Positions 31,080-41,042 are shown, numbered from the stretch's first letter. The stretch is DNA of 64,000 bases from Prochlorococcus sp. AG-402-N17 (GCA_003216455.1 QCIV01000001.1:151862-215861), one strand, 5' to 3'. The notes: generated from the letters alone by a model not told the origin. Program-made: numbers and translations.

Positions 31080-31892
31080 GTGATTGATAAAATTGCGATT
31101 ATTGGTTTTGGAAATATTGCAAGTGCTATAGTAACTCCTCTATTAGATAACAAATTAATTCAGCCAGAGAATGTTTTTTGTGTTGTAAATTCAGAAAAAA
31201 GTTTAGAAAATATAAAAAAAAATTACAAACATAATATAAACGTTTATAGTTCAGGTTCTAAAGATTCAAAAATAATTTGGGATTGTCAATATAAGCTTCT
31301 TTCGATAAAACCCCAACAATTTAATAATATAAGTGAGGCTCATCATATAAAAAACAAGGACAATTTAATAGTTTCAATTCTTGCGGGGGTTTCATTAAAT
31401 AGACTTACTCAGAAGTTCCCTAATCATAAATGTGTGAGGGTGGTTACAAATATTCCAATAATTATTAGTAAAGGTTTAACAGGGATTTCTTGGGGAGAAG
31501 AAATTACGGAAGATCAGAAACAATTTACAAAAAAATTATTTGAAAATACTAGTAAAATTTATGAATTTACTGAAGACTACCTTGATATATTTTTAGCTTT
31601 AACTTCATCAGGTCCTGCAATTATTGCTTTAATTATAGAAGCATTAAGTGATGGAGGATTAAGCGGGGGATTACCAAAAATAATTTCAGAGGAACTTGTT
31701 ATGGAAATGATACTAGGGACTATTTGTCTAATAAAAGAAAATAAACTTACTACTTCTGAGCTTAAAAATTTAGTAACCTCTCCGGGAGGAACAACTATTT
31801 CTGCTTTAAGAGTTTTAGAAAAAAAGAGTGTAAGGTCAGCATTAATTGAATCAATAGTTTCAGCTAGTAATCGAAGTAAAGAGTTTCGTTAG
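31080..31892 (+). CDS. proC: Pyrroline-5-carboxylate reductase
   Basis: A 270-residue oxidoreductase with an N-terminal dinucleotide fold (IAIIGFGNIASAIVTPLLDN), VSILAGVSLNRLTQKF, RVVTNIPIIISKGLTGISWG and the C-terminal substrate domain TSSGPAIIALIIEALSDGGL, TSPGGTTISALRVLEK. It makes proline from pyrroline-5-carboxylate. The usual RxMPN motif is modified (RVVTNIP). Its stop overlaps the glycosyltransferase end on the other strand by four bases. Confidence 0.93.
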   Translation: MIDKIAIIGFGNIASAIVTPLLDNKLIQPENVFCVVNSEKSLENIKKNYKHNINVYSSGSKDSKIIWDCQYKLLSIKPQQFNNISEAHHIKNKDNLIVSILAGVSLNRLTQKFPNHKCVRVVTNIPIIISKGLTGISWGEEITEDQKQFTKKLFENTSKIYEFTEDYLDIFLALTSSGPAIIALIIEALSDGGLSGGLPKIISEELVMEMILGTICLIKENKLTTSELKNLVTSPGGTTISALRVLEKKSVRSALIESIVSASNRSKEFR

Positions 31893-33055
31893 TTTTTTAA
31901 ATTATCTTTTAGGTTCATATAAACTTTTTCAAGTGAATTTATATTTTTAGTAATTGTGTATCTCTCAAGTATACGTTCTCTAGCTTTTTCTCCAAGATCT
32001 TTTGTAAATGAGGGGTGTTCTACAAGAATTGGGATTATAGTTTTTAATTGTGCAGCCACATTGTCAGTTGAAATTACTATTCCTGCTCCGTTATCTAAAA
32101 CTTCACCATCAGCTCCGGCATCTGTAGCTACACAAGCAGTACCAGCAGACATTGCCTCTAAAAGTGATAATGATAAACCTTCTACTAAGCTTGGCAAGAA
32201 AAATACCTCTGCTATTTGCATTATTGCTACCCTAGTTTCTAAATCTAATTCGGCACCCCACCAAATTAATTTCTCATTACCAAGGTTAGAAAAACTATTT
32301 TCAAGTGTTGGCTTCATTGGTCCATCCCCAACAATAACTAATTTGCAATTTTGAGTTTTTGTTTGGCGCCAAGAACGTAAAAGTGCCTCGATATTTTTCT
32401 CATTTGCAATCCTTCCCATATATAAAAAGATTCTTTCATTTCCAAGTTTGTTTTTTACCTGATCATATTTTTTACTTTTTTCGCAAAAAGGTTTCCAAAT
32501 ATTTTCATCAACGCCGTTTGGAATAACTATTTGTTTTTTTGTAGGTACTCCTAATTTATCAAGAACATTTTTTTGAGGTTCAGAAAAAATAATTATTTTA
32601 TCGAACTTTGCTAAAGATGGAGCATAAAGTTGATAGGTTAATTGTTGAGTGCTCGCAGTTAGATTTCTATTTTTTGCATCAAATGGTGGATGAAATGTTC
32701 CTATAAGAGGAACATTAATTTCATTACACAGCTCTGGAAGTCTAAAGTCTAATGGAGATAAAGTTAGGCTTGCATGTACTATGTCAGGTTTTAATCTTTC
32801 CAATGATAGTCTTAGCTCTTTTTCTGCCCTTGGTGAAGGTATTGTATAAACTTGAGATTTAATTAAATATGGGAGACTTACATCAGGATCATTTGCAAGA
32901 AATAATGGTTCTGATGAATTTGAACTAGAGGGATTGTCGAAATGAATAAAACTAATTTTATGCCCTCTGGCCTTCAATTCCTTAGTAGTTGAATTGCCAT
33001 AAGTTACATTTCCGCAAAAAGGGGATTTTTTACCCAGCCAGGCAATATGAACCAC
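31889..33055 (-). CDS. Glycosyltransferase family 4
   Basis: A 388-residue GT-B enzyme: an N-terminal acceptor domain (HIAWLGKKSPFCGNVTYGNS, PDIVHASLTLSPL) and a C-terminal donor domain with NGVDENIWKP, YMGRIANEKNIEALLRSWRQ, LVIVGDGPM and the E-x7-E motif in LPSLVEGLSLSLLEAMSAGT. It transfers a sugar from a nucleotide donor to lipid or carbohydrate; the acceptor is unknown. Transcribed with recO and the deoC homologue in the same direction but separated by 85 bases. Length is normal. Confidence 0.88.
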   Translation of the reverse strand: MVHIAWLGKKSPFCGNVTYGNSTTKELKARGHKISFIHFDNPSSSNSSEPLFLANDPDVSLPYLIKSQVYTIPSPRAEKELRLSLERLKPDIVHASLTLSPLDFRLPELCNEINVPLIGTFHPPFDAKNRNLTASTQQLTYQLYAPSLAKFDKIIIFSEPQKNVLDKLGVPTKKQIVIPNGVDENIWKPFCEKSKKYDQVKNKLGNERIFLYMGRIANEKNIEALLRSWRQTKTQNCKLVIVGDGPMKPTLENSFSNLGNEKLIWWGAELDLETRVAIMQIAEVFFLPSLVEGLSLSLLEAMSAGTACVATDAGADGEVLDNGAGIVISTDNVAAQLKTIIPILVEHPSFTKDLGEKARERILERYTITKNINSLEKVYMNLKDNLKN

Positions 33056-33140
33056 ATTAATTGATTTAGCTATTTATAAAGTTAACAGTAAGAGCCGCTA
33101 TGATCATAATTTTTAAATTTTTTTATGATTTATGAAAATC

Positions 33141-33926
33141 TTAACTATATATTTCTCTCAACATTTTTAGTGAAGATAATTCTTTCTCTAGTTGAGAAGA
33201 GATCCAAGTCTCAATAATAAATAATATTTTAAGCCAGACTTTTTTAGGTCCTAATAACTCTCCATTAGATTTTATTGGTAATTCGGGAAAAAGAAGTCTT
33301 TGTAATAGAGCAACTTCAGATGAATTTATTTTTAGATTACTTTGAGGATCTTCAATTGACGAAAACCCTTCACTTGGCAAATAATAACAACGCCAGTCCC
33401 AATTTCCTAAAGGCGGAATAATAGGTTCTCCAGTTTTACAGCAATGATGAATTGGTAAATTTATACCTCCAATGGCTAATAGATGGATTAAAGATTGAAT
33501 ACTCATTGAGAGCATTTTAATATCTTCTTCTTTAGATTCTTCATACAAATAAATCCTATCTAGATGTGCAAGAACACAAGATAAATAGTTTTGTTGCTTA
33601 TCATTATTACCTACTAATAAAAAAGTTAATTCAGTTATTGCTTGCGCGGCTGCAAGACATTCAATATTTTTCCCTAGACCAGAATAGCTTTTTAATATTT
33701 TAATTTGACGTACAGATTTAAGATTTCTTTTCCCAAAAATTTGCAGACTTAAATATGTTAATGGAGTAGCTGCGGCAAGACTACTTTTAGGACGTCTAGC
33801 ACCAGGTACCGCTAATCGAACAATCCCCTGCTCATCAGTAAGAATAGTTATTAATCTATCATTCTCGCCTAATGGAGAAGCTTTAATACAGAGTCCCTCT
33901 AGTCTGCACTCACCAGAACCAGACAT
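33141..33926 (-). CDS. recO: DNA repair protein RecO
   Basis: A 261-residue protein: the N-terminal OB domain (LCIKASPLGENDRLITILTD, GIVRLAVPGARRPKSSLAAA, YLSLQIFGKRNLKSVRQIKI) followed by the helical domain, with a remnant of the zinc region (HHCCKTGEPIIPP). RecO loads RecA on SSB-coated DNA with RecR. The gene starts where deoC-like ends, with no gap (33926/33927). Confidence 0.9.
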   Translation of the reverse strand: MSGSGECRLEGLCIKASPLGENDRLITILTDEQGIVRLAVPGARRPKSSLAAATPLTYLSLQIFGKRNLKSVRQIKILKSYSGLGKNIECLAAAQAITELTFLLVGNNDKQQNYLSCVLAHLDRIYLYEESKEEDIKMLSMSIQSLIHLLAIGGINLPIHHCCKTGEPIIPPLGNWDWRCYYLPSEGFSSIEDPQSNLKINSSEVALLQRLLFPELPIKSNGELLGPKKVWLKILFIIETWISSQLEKELSSLKMLREIYS

Positions 33927-34583
33927 TTAAAAATTTACTTCTTGGAAAATCTCACAAAAATTAGAAGTTCCAACGCAACTAATTCCATTATCAAACAAAT
34001 CAATAACTTGTGTCAGTTTTTTTATACCACCTACAACTTTTATTTGATTTTGAGAGCCTGTTATTTTTAGTATTTCGGGGACATCATTAGATGTAAGAGG
34101 AGATCCAAACCCGTCCCCAAATTGAAAATTTTTTATTCCTAATTCCAAACATATTTCTATCGCATTAATAAAAACTTCTTCTTGTAGTTTTGATTTATTT
34201 ATGATTATTGAAACTGGTAATCCAGATAATTTAACTTGCTCAATTTCAGCAGCGAAAGTTTCTAAATTTCTTTTGGATAAATTGATAAAGTTTGGGATAT
34301 ATTCAATTCCTTTTGCACCCTTATCTTTTGCAAAACAAACTAATTCTTCAATAAATGAAACTGGTAAATCTGCTAAAGGGTAAGAAATAAGTGCGTTTAT
34401 ATCCGCACTGTAATTACCCAAACAGTTTTTAAGATCAGTTAAATAATTTAGTGAAGTAGAAATATTTTTGATATTGTATTTTCTTATTAAATCGCAATTC
34501 ACACAGAAATCTTCCCATGATAAATAAGGGTTAATAATAATCGCATGAATTTTCTCGTTTAATTCATATTCAATATTGGGCAT
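33927..34583 (-). CDS. deoC: DeoC-like deoxyribose-phosphate aldolase homologue, catalytic residues altered
   Basis: A 218-residue TIM-barrel protein with the overall layout of DeoC: IHAIIINPYLSWEDFCVNCD, DINALISYPLADLP, the strand VSIIINKSKLQEE, then FQFGDGFGSPLTSNDVPEIL and IKVVGGIKKL. In the known enzymes the Schiff-base lysine lies in a KTSTGF motif; here that motif reads FQFGDGF with Gln at the lysine position. The aspartate of helix strand DxVV also appears as Asn in DINALI. The second lysine (IKVVGG) remains. The protein may be inactive or have a new role. Its start is seven bases from the hpf stop on the same strand. Confidence 0.75.
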   Translation of the reverse strand: MPNIEYELNEKIHAIIINPYLSWEDFCVNCDLIRKYNIKNISTSLNYLTDLKNCLGNYSADINALISYPLADLPVSFIEELVCFAKDKGAKGIEYIPNFINLSKRNLETFAAEIEQVKLSGLPVSIIINKSKLQEEVFINAIEICLELGIKNFQFGDGFGSPLTSNDVPEILKITGSQNQIKVVGGIKKLTQVIDLFDNGISCVGTSNFCEIFQEVNF

Positions 34584-34590
34584 TTAAAAC

Positions 34591-35175
34591 TTATTTAGAT
34601 TGAATCAATCCATAACCTCCATGATTCCTTTTATATATAACTTGAAGTTCATTATTTTTCTTGTTTCGAAAAACATAAAAATCATGATCAATTAGATCTA
34701 ATTGTTTTCTTGCTTCGTCTGATGAAATTGGAGTCATTTCAAAGTATTTATTTTTTATAGATGGCTCAGGCAGACTTGCTTCAGTTCCTTCTTTAAAAAA
34801 AGCTTTATCTAACAAATTTGATTCCATACTTTCAATTGGTAAAGAATCTTTATTTTTAAATTGTTTATTATGAATTGTTTTATTGTTTCTTTCTTTGTAT
34901 TTGCGTAATTTTCTACAAAGTTTATTTGAAACTAAATCAATGCTTGAGTATAGATTTTCAGTTTTTTCTTCAGCTCTAATTACGGTACCATTTGCAAAAA
35001 TAGTAACTTCTGCAGTTTGGAACGAGACTCTTGGATTCTTTTCAATTGAAAGGTGTATGTCAGCTTCTTTAACGATATCCTTATAGTGATGTGTTGCTTT
35101 TTCTATCTTTGCCTCAGTATATTCTTTTAATGCTCCAGTGAGCTCAAGATTCTTTCCATGGATTAAAATTTTCAT
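34591..35175 (-). CDS. hpf: Ribosome hibernation promoting factor, long form (LrtA/HPF)
   Basis: A 194-residue protein. The N-terminal HPF domain (MKILIHGKNLELTGALKEYT, KIEKATHHYKDIVKEADIHL, RAEEKTENLYSSIDLVSNKL) is followed by a disordered linker and the dimerising C-terminal domain (EMTPISSDEARKQLDLIDHD, FYVFRNKKNNELQVIYKRNH, GGYGLIQSK). Long HPF forms 100S ribosome dimers in darkness or stress; LrtA is the light-repressed cyanobacterial form. Upstream of deoC-like, recO and GT on the same strand, so it may head a four-gene transcript. Confidence 0.93.
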   Translation of the reverse strand: MKILIHGKNLELTGALKEYTEAKIEKATHHYKDIVKEADIHLSIEKNPRVSFQTAEVTIFANGTVIRAEEKTENLYSSIDLVSNKLCRKLRKYKERNNKTIHNKQFKNKDSLPIESMESNLLDKAFFKEGTEASLPEPSIKNKYFEMTPISSDEARKQLDLIDHDFYVFRNKKNNELQVIYKRNHGGYGLIQSK

Positions 35176-35219
35176 AACAAATCTAAAAATATTTACTTAC
35201 TTTCTAAATCTACTTAAAT

Positions 35220-35870
35220 ATGGATAATAGAACAGCAATAATTAAACAACCTGATAATATTTCTTCTTTTAATGATGTTTATAAATTACAAAAAGAATAT
35301 CAGGAGGCATTGATTTTAGATAATTCTAACCCTGATTTTATTTGGATAGGGGAGCATCAACTCTGTTATACATTGGGGAGAGGATCTAATTACGATAATT
35401 TACTATTTTCTCTAAATGATACTAAATATGATGTTTTTAAGATTGATAGAGGTGGTGAGGTAACTTGTCATATGCCAGGACAATTAGTAACGTATTTGGT
35501 TTTAGATTTGAAAAATTTTAATAAAGATTTAAATTGGTACTTAAGAAAAATTGAAGAAATTATTATAAAAATCCTTGGAGCTTTTAATATAGATTGTCAC
35601 TCTAGAAAAGGGTTTACTGGTGTTTGGATAGGAAATAAGAAAATCGCATCAATTGGAATTGGGTGTAAAAGATGGATTACGATAAATGGATTTTCAATCA
35701 ATATTGACTGCGAATTAGAAAACTTTAATAAGATTGTTCCTTGCGGAATAGAAAATTGTCTTATGGCAAATATGATTGATTACAACAAAAATTTAAATAT
35801 TCAAGAAGTCAAGAGAATTGTTAAAAAAACCATCGAGGAAGAATTTAATTTTGATTTTATATCAAAATAG
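35220..35870 (+). CDS. lipB: Octanoyl-[acyl carrier protein]:protein octanoyltransferase
   Basis: A 216-residue Lip[41 protein letters not shown] (the substrate-binding region), [20 protein letters not shown] with the catalytic Lys, and [11 protein letters not shown] with the catalytic Cys. It moves octanoate to lipoyl domains, the first step of lipoate synthesis; the pdhC gene product three genes downstream carries such a lipoyl domain. Divergent from hpf with a short 44-base intergenic region. Confidence 0.93.
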   Translation: MDNRTAIIKQPDNISSFNDVYKLQKEYQEALILDNSNPDFIWIGEHQLCYTLGRGSNYDNLLFSLNDTKYDVFKIDRGGEVTCHMPGQLVTYLVLDLKNFNKDLNWYLRKIEEIIIKILGAFNIDCHSRKGFTGVWIGNKKIASIGIGCKRWITINGFSINIDCELENFNKIVPCGIENCLMANMIDYNKNLNIQEVKRIVKKTIEEEFNFDFISK

Positions 35871-35897
35871 AAATTAAAATTTCAAAATCAATTTAAT

Positions 35898-37841
35898 ATG
35901 GGTGATTTAGCCTATTGGCCTGCAGCCAAACCTCTTTCTAAAAAAAATACATTTGCCAAAAATAGAGATTTTATTAAGAACCTTGATCATATAGATCAAA
36001 TTTGGGAAAAATTAAAATTTAAATGTGGTGATACTTTAGCTGTTTGCGATTTAAGAGGGAAATACAAAGAAAAATTTTCTTATTCTGAACTAGCTGATTT
36101 AATAACAAAAATCTCTTTTTCTTTCGAAAATTATGGTTTAAAAAAGGGGGATGTAGTTACTGTAATATCTGAAAATTCTCCAAGATGGCTAGCAGTAGAT
36201 CAAGGCTTAATGCGTTTAGGAGCGATAAATGCAGTGAGAGGTATAAATTCTCCTTCAGTAGAATTAGACTATATTATTGAGCACTCTAATTCAGTAGGAC
36301 TAATAGTTCAATCTAAGGAACTTTGGCTAAAGTTAAAGAACAAAGAAGAATTAAAAAAAAGACTAAAATTTATAATCAATTTAGAAGATGAACAATTTGA
36401 AAGTTTAATAAGTTGGAGTACATTCATAAGTGCAGTAGAAAAAGAAAATTCACAAAATAATAACCTTGAAAAATTTAATCCAGAAATTGATGACGTCGCT
36501 ACTATTCTTTACACTTCTGGGACGACCGGAAAACCTAAAGGTGTGCCTTTGACTCATGCAAATTTTTTACATCAAATAATCAATTTAGCCTATATCGCTG
36601 ATCCAGAACCAGGTACCTCTGTTTTAAGCGTTTTGCCTATCTGGCATTCTTATGAGAGAAGTGCTGAATACTTCTTTTTTTCATGCGGCTGTTCTCAATA
36701 CTATACAATTCCAAAATTTCTTAAAGATGATATTACACAAATAAAACCTGTTGTCATGGCTACCGTACCGAGACTATGGGAAGCAATACATGATGGTTTT
36801 TTTCAGGCTTTAAAAAAAATGCCTTCCAAAAAGCAAAAACTTATTAAGTTTTTGATTAGTAATAGTTCGGTTTTCAAAAGAAGCCTTAGAAAGATAAGAA
36901 ATATAGATATAAATCAAATAACTTTTAAATCAAAAATCCTCTTACTGGGTTCTGTTATTAGCCGATATCCTTTACATAAATTGTCTACTATTTTTTTATG
37001 GCCGAATATTCTTAGACAACTATGCGGAGAAAGACTGAAATTTCCCATTAATGGTGGAGGTGCATTGCCAGAACATGTAGATCTTTTTTTTGAATCTTTA
37101 GGTGTAGATGTTTTGGTGGGATATGGACTCACAGAAACAAGTCCAGTATTGACTTGTAGGAGAAGAGAATTAAATGTTAGAGGATCATCTGGGCAGCCTC
37201 TTTCATCTACTGAAATCAAAATAGTGAATGATGATAAAAAAAAGATTCTGAAGTTCAGAGAAGTCGGGAAAATTCTTGTTAGGGGGCCGCAAGTAATGAA
37301 AGGTTATCTTAATAATGAAATAGCTACAAATGATGTTTTATCCAAGGATGGTTGGTTTGATACTGGTGATTTAGGTTTTCTAATACCAAATGGTTCTCTC
37401 TTTATAACAGGAAGAGCCAAGGATACAATAGTGCTATCAAGTGGTGAAAATATAGAACCGAATCCGCTAGAGACTGAAATTCTTAGTTCTGAATTTATTA
37501 ATCAGATTCAATTAGTAGGACAAGATAAGAAATGTTTAACAGCCCTTGTAGTCCCTAATGTCGAATTGGTTAAAAGCAAATTTTTGGAAGAAGACCTTTC
37601 AAAATTAAACCTGAATAAGAAAATTGGTGCATTTTTCAAATCACAAATTAATAATTTGCTTAAAAATCGATTAGGAGCAAGATCAGAAGAACAAATATTA
37701 GATTGTTATTTTGTTGATGCCTTTACTCTAGAAAACGGGTTATTAACACAAACTCTTAAACAAAAAAGAAAAGAAATAGAAAAAAAGTATTCATTACAAA
37801 TAGAAAATATGTATGAAAACAAATTTAGTAAGAAAATTTGA
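35898..37841 (+). CDS. Long-chain acyl-CoA/acyl-ACP synthetase, AMP-binding family
   Basis: A 647-residue adenylate-forming enzyme: AMP-binding signature LYTSGTTGKPKGVPLTHANF, VGYGLTETSPVLTCRRR, KDGWFDTGDLGFLI and the C-terminal hinge FITGRAKDTIVLSSGENIEP. It activates fatty acids via acyl-AMP. In cyanobacteria a homologous synthetase (Aas) recycles free fatty acids by attaching them to ACP; which carrier is used here is not visible. Starts 28 bases after lipB. Confidence 0.9.
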   Translation: MGDLAYWPAAKPLSKKNTFAKNRDFIKNLDHIDQIWEKLKFKCGDTLAVCDLRGKYKEKFSYSELADLITKISFSFENYGLKKGDVVTVISENSPRWLAVDQGLMRLGAINAVRGINSPSVELDYIIEHSNSVGLIVQSKELWLKLKNKEELKKRLKFIINLEDEQFESLISWSTFISAVEKENSQNNNLEKFNPEIDDVATILYTSGTTGKPKGVPLTHANFLHQIINLAYIADPEPGTSVLSVLPIWHSYERSAEYFFFSCGCSQYYTIPKFLKDDITQIKPVVMATVPRLWEAIHDGFFQALKKMPSKKQKLIKFLISNSSVFKRSLRKIRNIDINQITFKSKILLLGSVISRYPLHKLSTIFLWPNILRQLCGERLKFPINGGGALPEHVDLFFESLGVDVLVGYGLTETSPVLTCRRRELNVRGSSGQPLSSTEIKIVNDDKKKILKFREVGKILVRGPQVMKGYLNNEIATNDVLSKDGWFDTGDLGFLIPNGSLFITGRAKDTIVLSSGENIEPNPLETEILSSEFINQIQLVGQDKKCLTALVVPNVELVKSKFLEEDLSKLNLNKKIGAFFKSQINNLLKNRLGARSEEQILDCYFVDAFTLENGLLTQTLKQKRKEIEKKYSLQIENMYENKFSKKI

Positions 37842-37879
37842 TTTGTTCTATCTATATTGAAAAGGTAATTTAATTTTTT

Positions 37880-38323
37880 ATGGAAACAAAAAACTCAATA
37901 TCTATAAAGCGCTCAATAGCTATTAAAGCTGTAGTTACACCAACTTGGAAGGAAGATGCTGAAAAAGAATTAAGTAAAGCAATTTCAAACATTGACCAGC
38001 AATTATCTCAACTTGAGCAGGAGGGGCAGCAAATAGTAAATAATATTAGATCCCAGTCAGTTAATCCTCTAGATCCAAGAGTTCAAGAACAGGTTAGTCA
38101 GGTACAACAACAAGTCGCAGCAAAACGAAATGAAATTGAAGAACAAAAAAGAAATCTACTTCAACAGCAGAGTCAAGTTCGCGAATTGAAAATGGATGAA
38201 ATTGTTGATCAAGGACAAGTGGATAGTTTCTGTGATGTCACTGTTGGCGACAATCTTATTGAAAAAATGCAAGTCTCGATAACTGTTAAAGATGGAGTTA
38301 TTCAATCTATAGATAATAATTAA
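37880..38323 (+). CDS. YlqD-family protein
   Basis: A 147-residue protein with an N-terminal strand (ISIKRSIAIKAVVTPTWKED), a long coiled coil (KAISNIDQQLSQLEQEGQQI, QVSQVQQQVAAKRNEIEEQK) and a C-terminal beta domain (QGQVDSFCDVTVGDNLIEKM, SITVKDGVIQSI). This matches YlqD, a conserved Firmicutes and cyanobacterial protein of unknown function. Glutamine-rich coiled coil is typical. Separate from pdhC by 218 bases that contain a TATAAT hexamer (38447-38452) and no gene. Confidence 0.78.
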   Translation: METKNSISIKRSIAIKAVVTPTWKEDAEKELSKAISNIDQQLSQLEQEGQQIVNNIRSQSVNPLDPRVQEQVSQVQQQVAAKRNEIEEQKRNLLQQQSQVRELKMDEIVDQGQVDSFCDVTVGDNLIEKMQVSITVKDGVIQSIDNN

Positions 38324-38541
38324 AGAGAAGATTTAGTATTTTTGATAAAAGTAAGTAAATATTAACGTCGAAAAGTTTTAAATTCTAATCCATCTAAATT
38401 ATTACTTTCTTAAGTTTTAAGAGTTCCCACTGTGAACTTGATTTCGTATAATTAAAACAAGAGTTTAAAGGGTTCTTAATCATAAAAACTTTAGGAAGTT
38501 TGGAAGAAATCCCTTGAAACTTATGCAATAACAATTTTCTT

Positions 38542-39909
38542 ATGTCTCACGAAATATTCATGCCTGCCTTGAGTTCTACTATGACGGAGGGCAAGATTGT
38601 GGAATGGTTGAAAAATCCAGGAGATAAAGTTGAAAGAGGAGAATCTGTCTTGGTCGTTGAATCTGATAAAGCAGATATGGACGTTGAATCTTTTCAAGAT
38701 GGATATCTTGCAGCAGTTTTAATGCCTGCCGGCAGCACTGCACCTGTTGGAGAAACTATCGGTCTCATTGTTGAAAATGAGGATGAGATAGCGTCTGTCC
38801 AAGAACAAAATAAAGGAAATCAAACCGAAGTCTCAACTTCAGACCAACTTGAATTGGTAAGCAATAAAACTGAAGAAAAACCAGTAGTCCAGACTGAAAA
38901 TATCAAGAAAGAAGCCGAAGAAGTCATCTTAAAGAGTGAAAAGCCTGTCCCATCTTTTAATGTCGATCAAATTAATGCCGCAACAAGTAATGTTTCTTCG
39001 AGGATAATTGCATCTCCAAGAGCTAAAAAACTAGCCTCTCAAATGGGTGTTGATTTAGCAAAGGTTCATGGATCTGGCCCTCACGGAAGGATTCAAGCCG
39101 ATGATATTTTAAAAGCTAATGGCCAACCTGTTTCTATACCATGGATAGGAGAAGGTGGTTCTCCTGCAAGTATTCCTGGTGCACATTTGGGAGTTGAAAG
39201 TAAACCAGAATCTTCAGGAAATAGTTTTGGTAATCCTGGAGAAACAGTTCAATTTAATACTCTTCAAAAAGCGGTAAATAAAAATATGGAATCTAGTTTA
39301 GATGTTCCATGTTTTAGGGTAGGTTACTCTATCAATACAGATAAATTAGATAATTTCTACAAAAAGGTAAAACAGAACGGAGTTACAATGACTGCTTTAC
39401 TTGTAAAGGCAGTTGCAAAGACACTAAAGAAACATCCTCAAGTTAACTCAAGCTTTTCAGAAAATGGAATTTCTTATCCAGAAAATGTAAATATTGCTGT
39501 TGCTGTTGCAATGGAAGATGGGGGATTAATAACTCCAGTTTTAAAAGAACCATGCAATACTGATTTATTTGAATTATCTAGGGAATGGAAAGATCTCGTA
39601 AAAAGATCGAGATCAAAACAATTAGAACCAGATGAATACTCAACGGGAACATTTACTTTATCTAACCTTGGTATGTTTGGTGTTGATAGATTTGACGCAA
39701 TACTACCCCCAGGGACCGGTGCGATCTTAGCGATAGCATCATCGAAACCAACTGTTGTAGCTAATAGTGATGGTTCAATATCTGTTAAAAAAATAATGCA
39801 AGTAAATCTTACAGCTGATCACAGAGTGATCTATGGAGCTGATGGTGCTTCATTCCTGAAAGACTTGGCTAACCTGATTGAAAATGAGCCAGAAACACTT
39901 GTATCTTAA
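38542..39909 (+). CDS. pdhC: Pyruvate dehydrogenase E2 (dihydrolipoamide acetyltransferase)
   Basis: A 455-residue E2: an N-terminal lipoyl domain with the lipoylated Lys in VVESDKADMDVESFQDGY, a flexible linker, the peripheral-subunit-binding domain (ASPRAKKLASQMGVDLAKVH, GSGPHGRIQADDIL) and the C-terminal acetyltransferase core with FTLSNLGMFGVDRFDAILPP and the active-site ADHRVIYGADGASFL (HxxxDG). One lipoyl domain, as usual in cyanobacteria. It makes acetyl-CoA from pyruvate as part of the E1-E2-E3 complex. queA follows six bases later. Confidence 0.95.
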   Translation: MSHEIFMPALSSTMTEGKIVEWLKNPGDKVERGESVLVVESDKADMDVESFQDGYLAAVLMPAGSTAPVGETIGLIVENEDEIASVQEQNKGNQTEVSTSDQLELVSNKTEEKPVVQTENIKKEAEEVILKSEKPVPSFNVDQINAATSNVSSRIIASPRAKKLASQMGVDLAKVHGSGPHGRIQADDILKANGQPVSIPWIGEGGSPASIPGAHLGVESKPESSGNSFGNPGETVQFNTLQKAVNKNMESSLDVPCFRVGYSINTDKLDNFYKKVKQNGVTMTALLVKAVAKTLKKHPQVNSSFSENGISYPENVNIAVAVAMEDGGLITPVLKEPCNTDLFELSREWKDLVKRSRSKQLEPDEYSTGTFTLSNLGMFGVDRFDAILPPGTGAILAIASSKPTVVANSDGSISVKKIMQVNLTADHRVIYGADGASFLKDLANLIENEPETLVS

Positions 39910-39915
39910 ATTTAA

Positions 39916-41040
39916 TTGATTTCTCAAATTAATAAAGAAGAAAGAGATTATAGGCTTGAATCTTATGATTATTTACTTGATCCTTCATTAATTGCTAGTA
40001 AACCTTCTGCAATTAGGCATGAATCAAGATTGATGATAGTTAGAAATAGTGTTTTAGAAGAAGACTGCTTAACTAATAAATTTACCAAGAATCTTTTAGA
40101 TGAATTTAGGGAAGGCGATCTTGTAGTTGTTAACAATACTAAGGTAATGAAAGCTAGGTTAAAGGTTGAATTAGAAAATGGGACGCTAGTCGAATTATTA
40201 GTCTTAGAAAGATCCCATGAATGTGTTTGGTTATGTTTGGCAAAGCCAGCGAAAAAGTTAAAAATAAATAGAAAAATAATATTAAAATCTCCTTCTGCAC
40301 AAGATATTAATTTGATGGTTGATGGGGCTGATGAAGAAACTGGAGGGAGATTTATTAAATTTCCTGAAAATATAACTGATCTCAATTCAATGAATGACCT
40401 TCTTGATAAATACGGGGAAATCCCTCTCCCGCCTTATATAAAAAATACCGAAGAAGAATCTTTTCATGAGAATAGTTATCAAACTGAGTATGCAACTAAT
40501 CCAGGGGCCGTCGCTGCTCCAACTGCTGGTTTACACTTAAGCAAAAGTCTTATTTTCAATCTAAAAAAAAAAGGAGTAATAATTTTACCGATAACTTTGC
40601 ACGTGGGCTATGGAACATTCAAACCAATTGATCAAGAAGATCTAAGTAACTTAAAACTTCATAAAGAATGGGTAAGTGTTAATAAGGAAGTAGTCGAGGA
40701 AATAAAAAAAATAAAGAAAACAGATAGAAAAATAATTGCTATTGGGACAACTAGCGTGAGAGCTCTTGAAAGTTGTTATTCTCACGAAATTAATGACTAT
40801 ATTCCCATAGCGAAGTACGTGGATTTAGTAATTAAGCCAGGTTATAAATTTAAGGTAGTTGATGGATTATTAACTAATTTTCATCTCCCTAAAAGTTCAT
40901 TATTACTTTTAGTAAGTGCAATGATTGGTAGAGAAAGATTATTAGATTTGTATAAAAAAGCCATAAGAGAAAAATTTAGATTTTTCTCTTATGGCGATGC
41001 GATGTATATTTCACCAGATTCATTAATGGAGAAAAAATAG
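39916..41040 (+). CDS. queA: S-adenosylmethionine:tRNA ribosyltransferase-isomerase
   Basis: A 374-residue QueA with a TTG start six bases after the pdhC stop. Motifs: YDYLLDPSLIASKPSAIRHE (YxLPxxxIA-like start), RLMIV, GDLVVVNNTKVMKARLKVEL, TEYATNPGAVAAPTAGLHLS, VGYGTFKPIDQEDL and LLTNFHLPKSSLLLLVSAMI. It makes epoxyqueuosine from the 7-deaza precursor in tRNA. Length standard. Confidence 0.94.
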   Translation: MISQINKEERDYRLESYDYLLDPSLIASKPSAIRHESRLMIVRNSVLEEDCLTNKFTKNLLDEFREGDLVVVNNTKVMKARLKVELENGTLVELLVLERSHECVWLCLAKPAKKLKINRKIILKSPSAQDINLMVDGADEETGGRFIKFPENITDLNSMNDLLDKYGEIPLPPYIKNTEEESFHENSYQTEYATNPGAVAAPTAGLHLSKSLIFNLKKKGVIILPITLHVGYGTFKPIDQEDLSNLKLHKEWVSVNKEVVEEIKKIKKTDRKIIAIGTTSVRALESCYSHEINDYIPIAKYVDLVIKPGYKFKVVDGLLTNFHLPKSSLLLLVSAMIGRERLLDLYKKAIREKFRFFSYGDAMYISPDSLMEKK

Positions 41041-41042
41041 AT

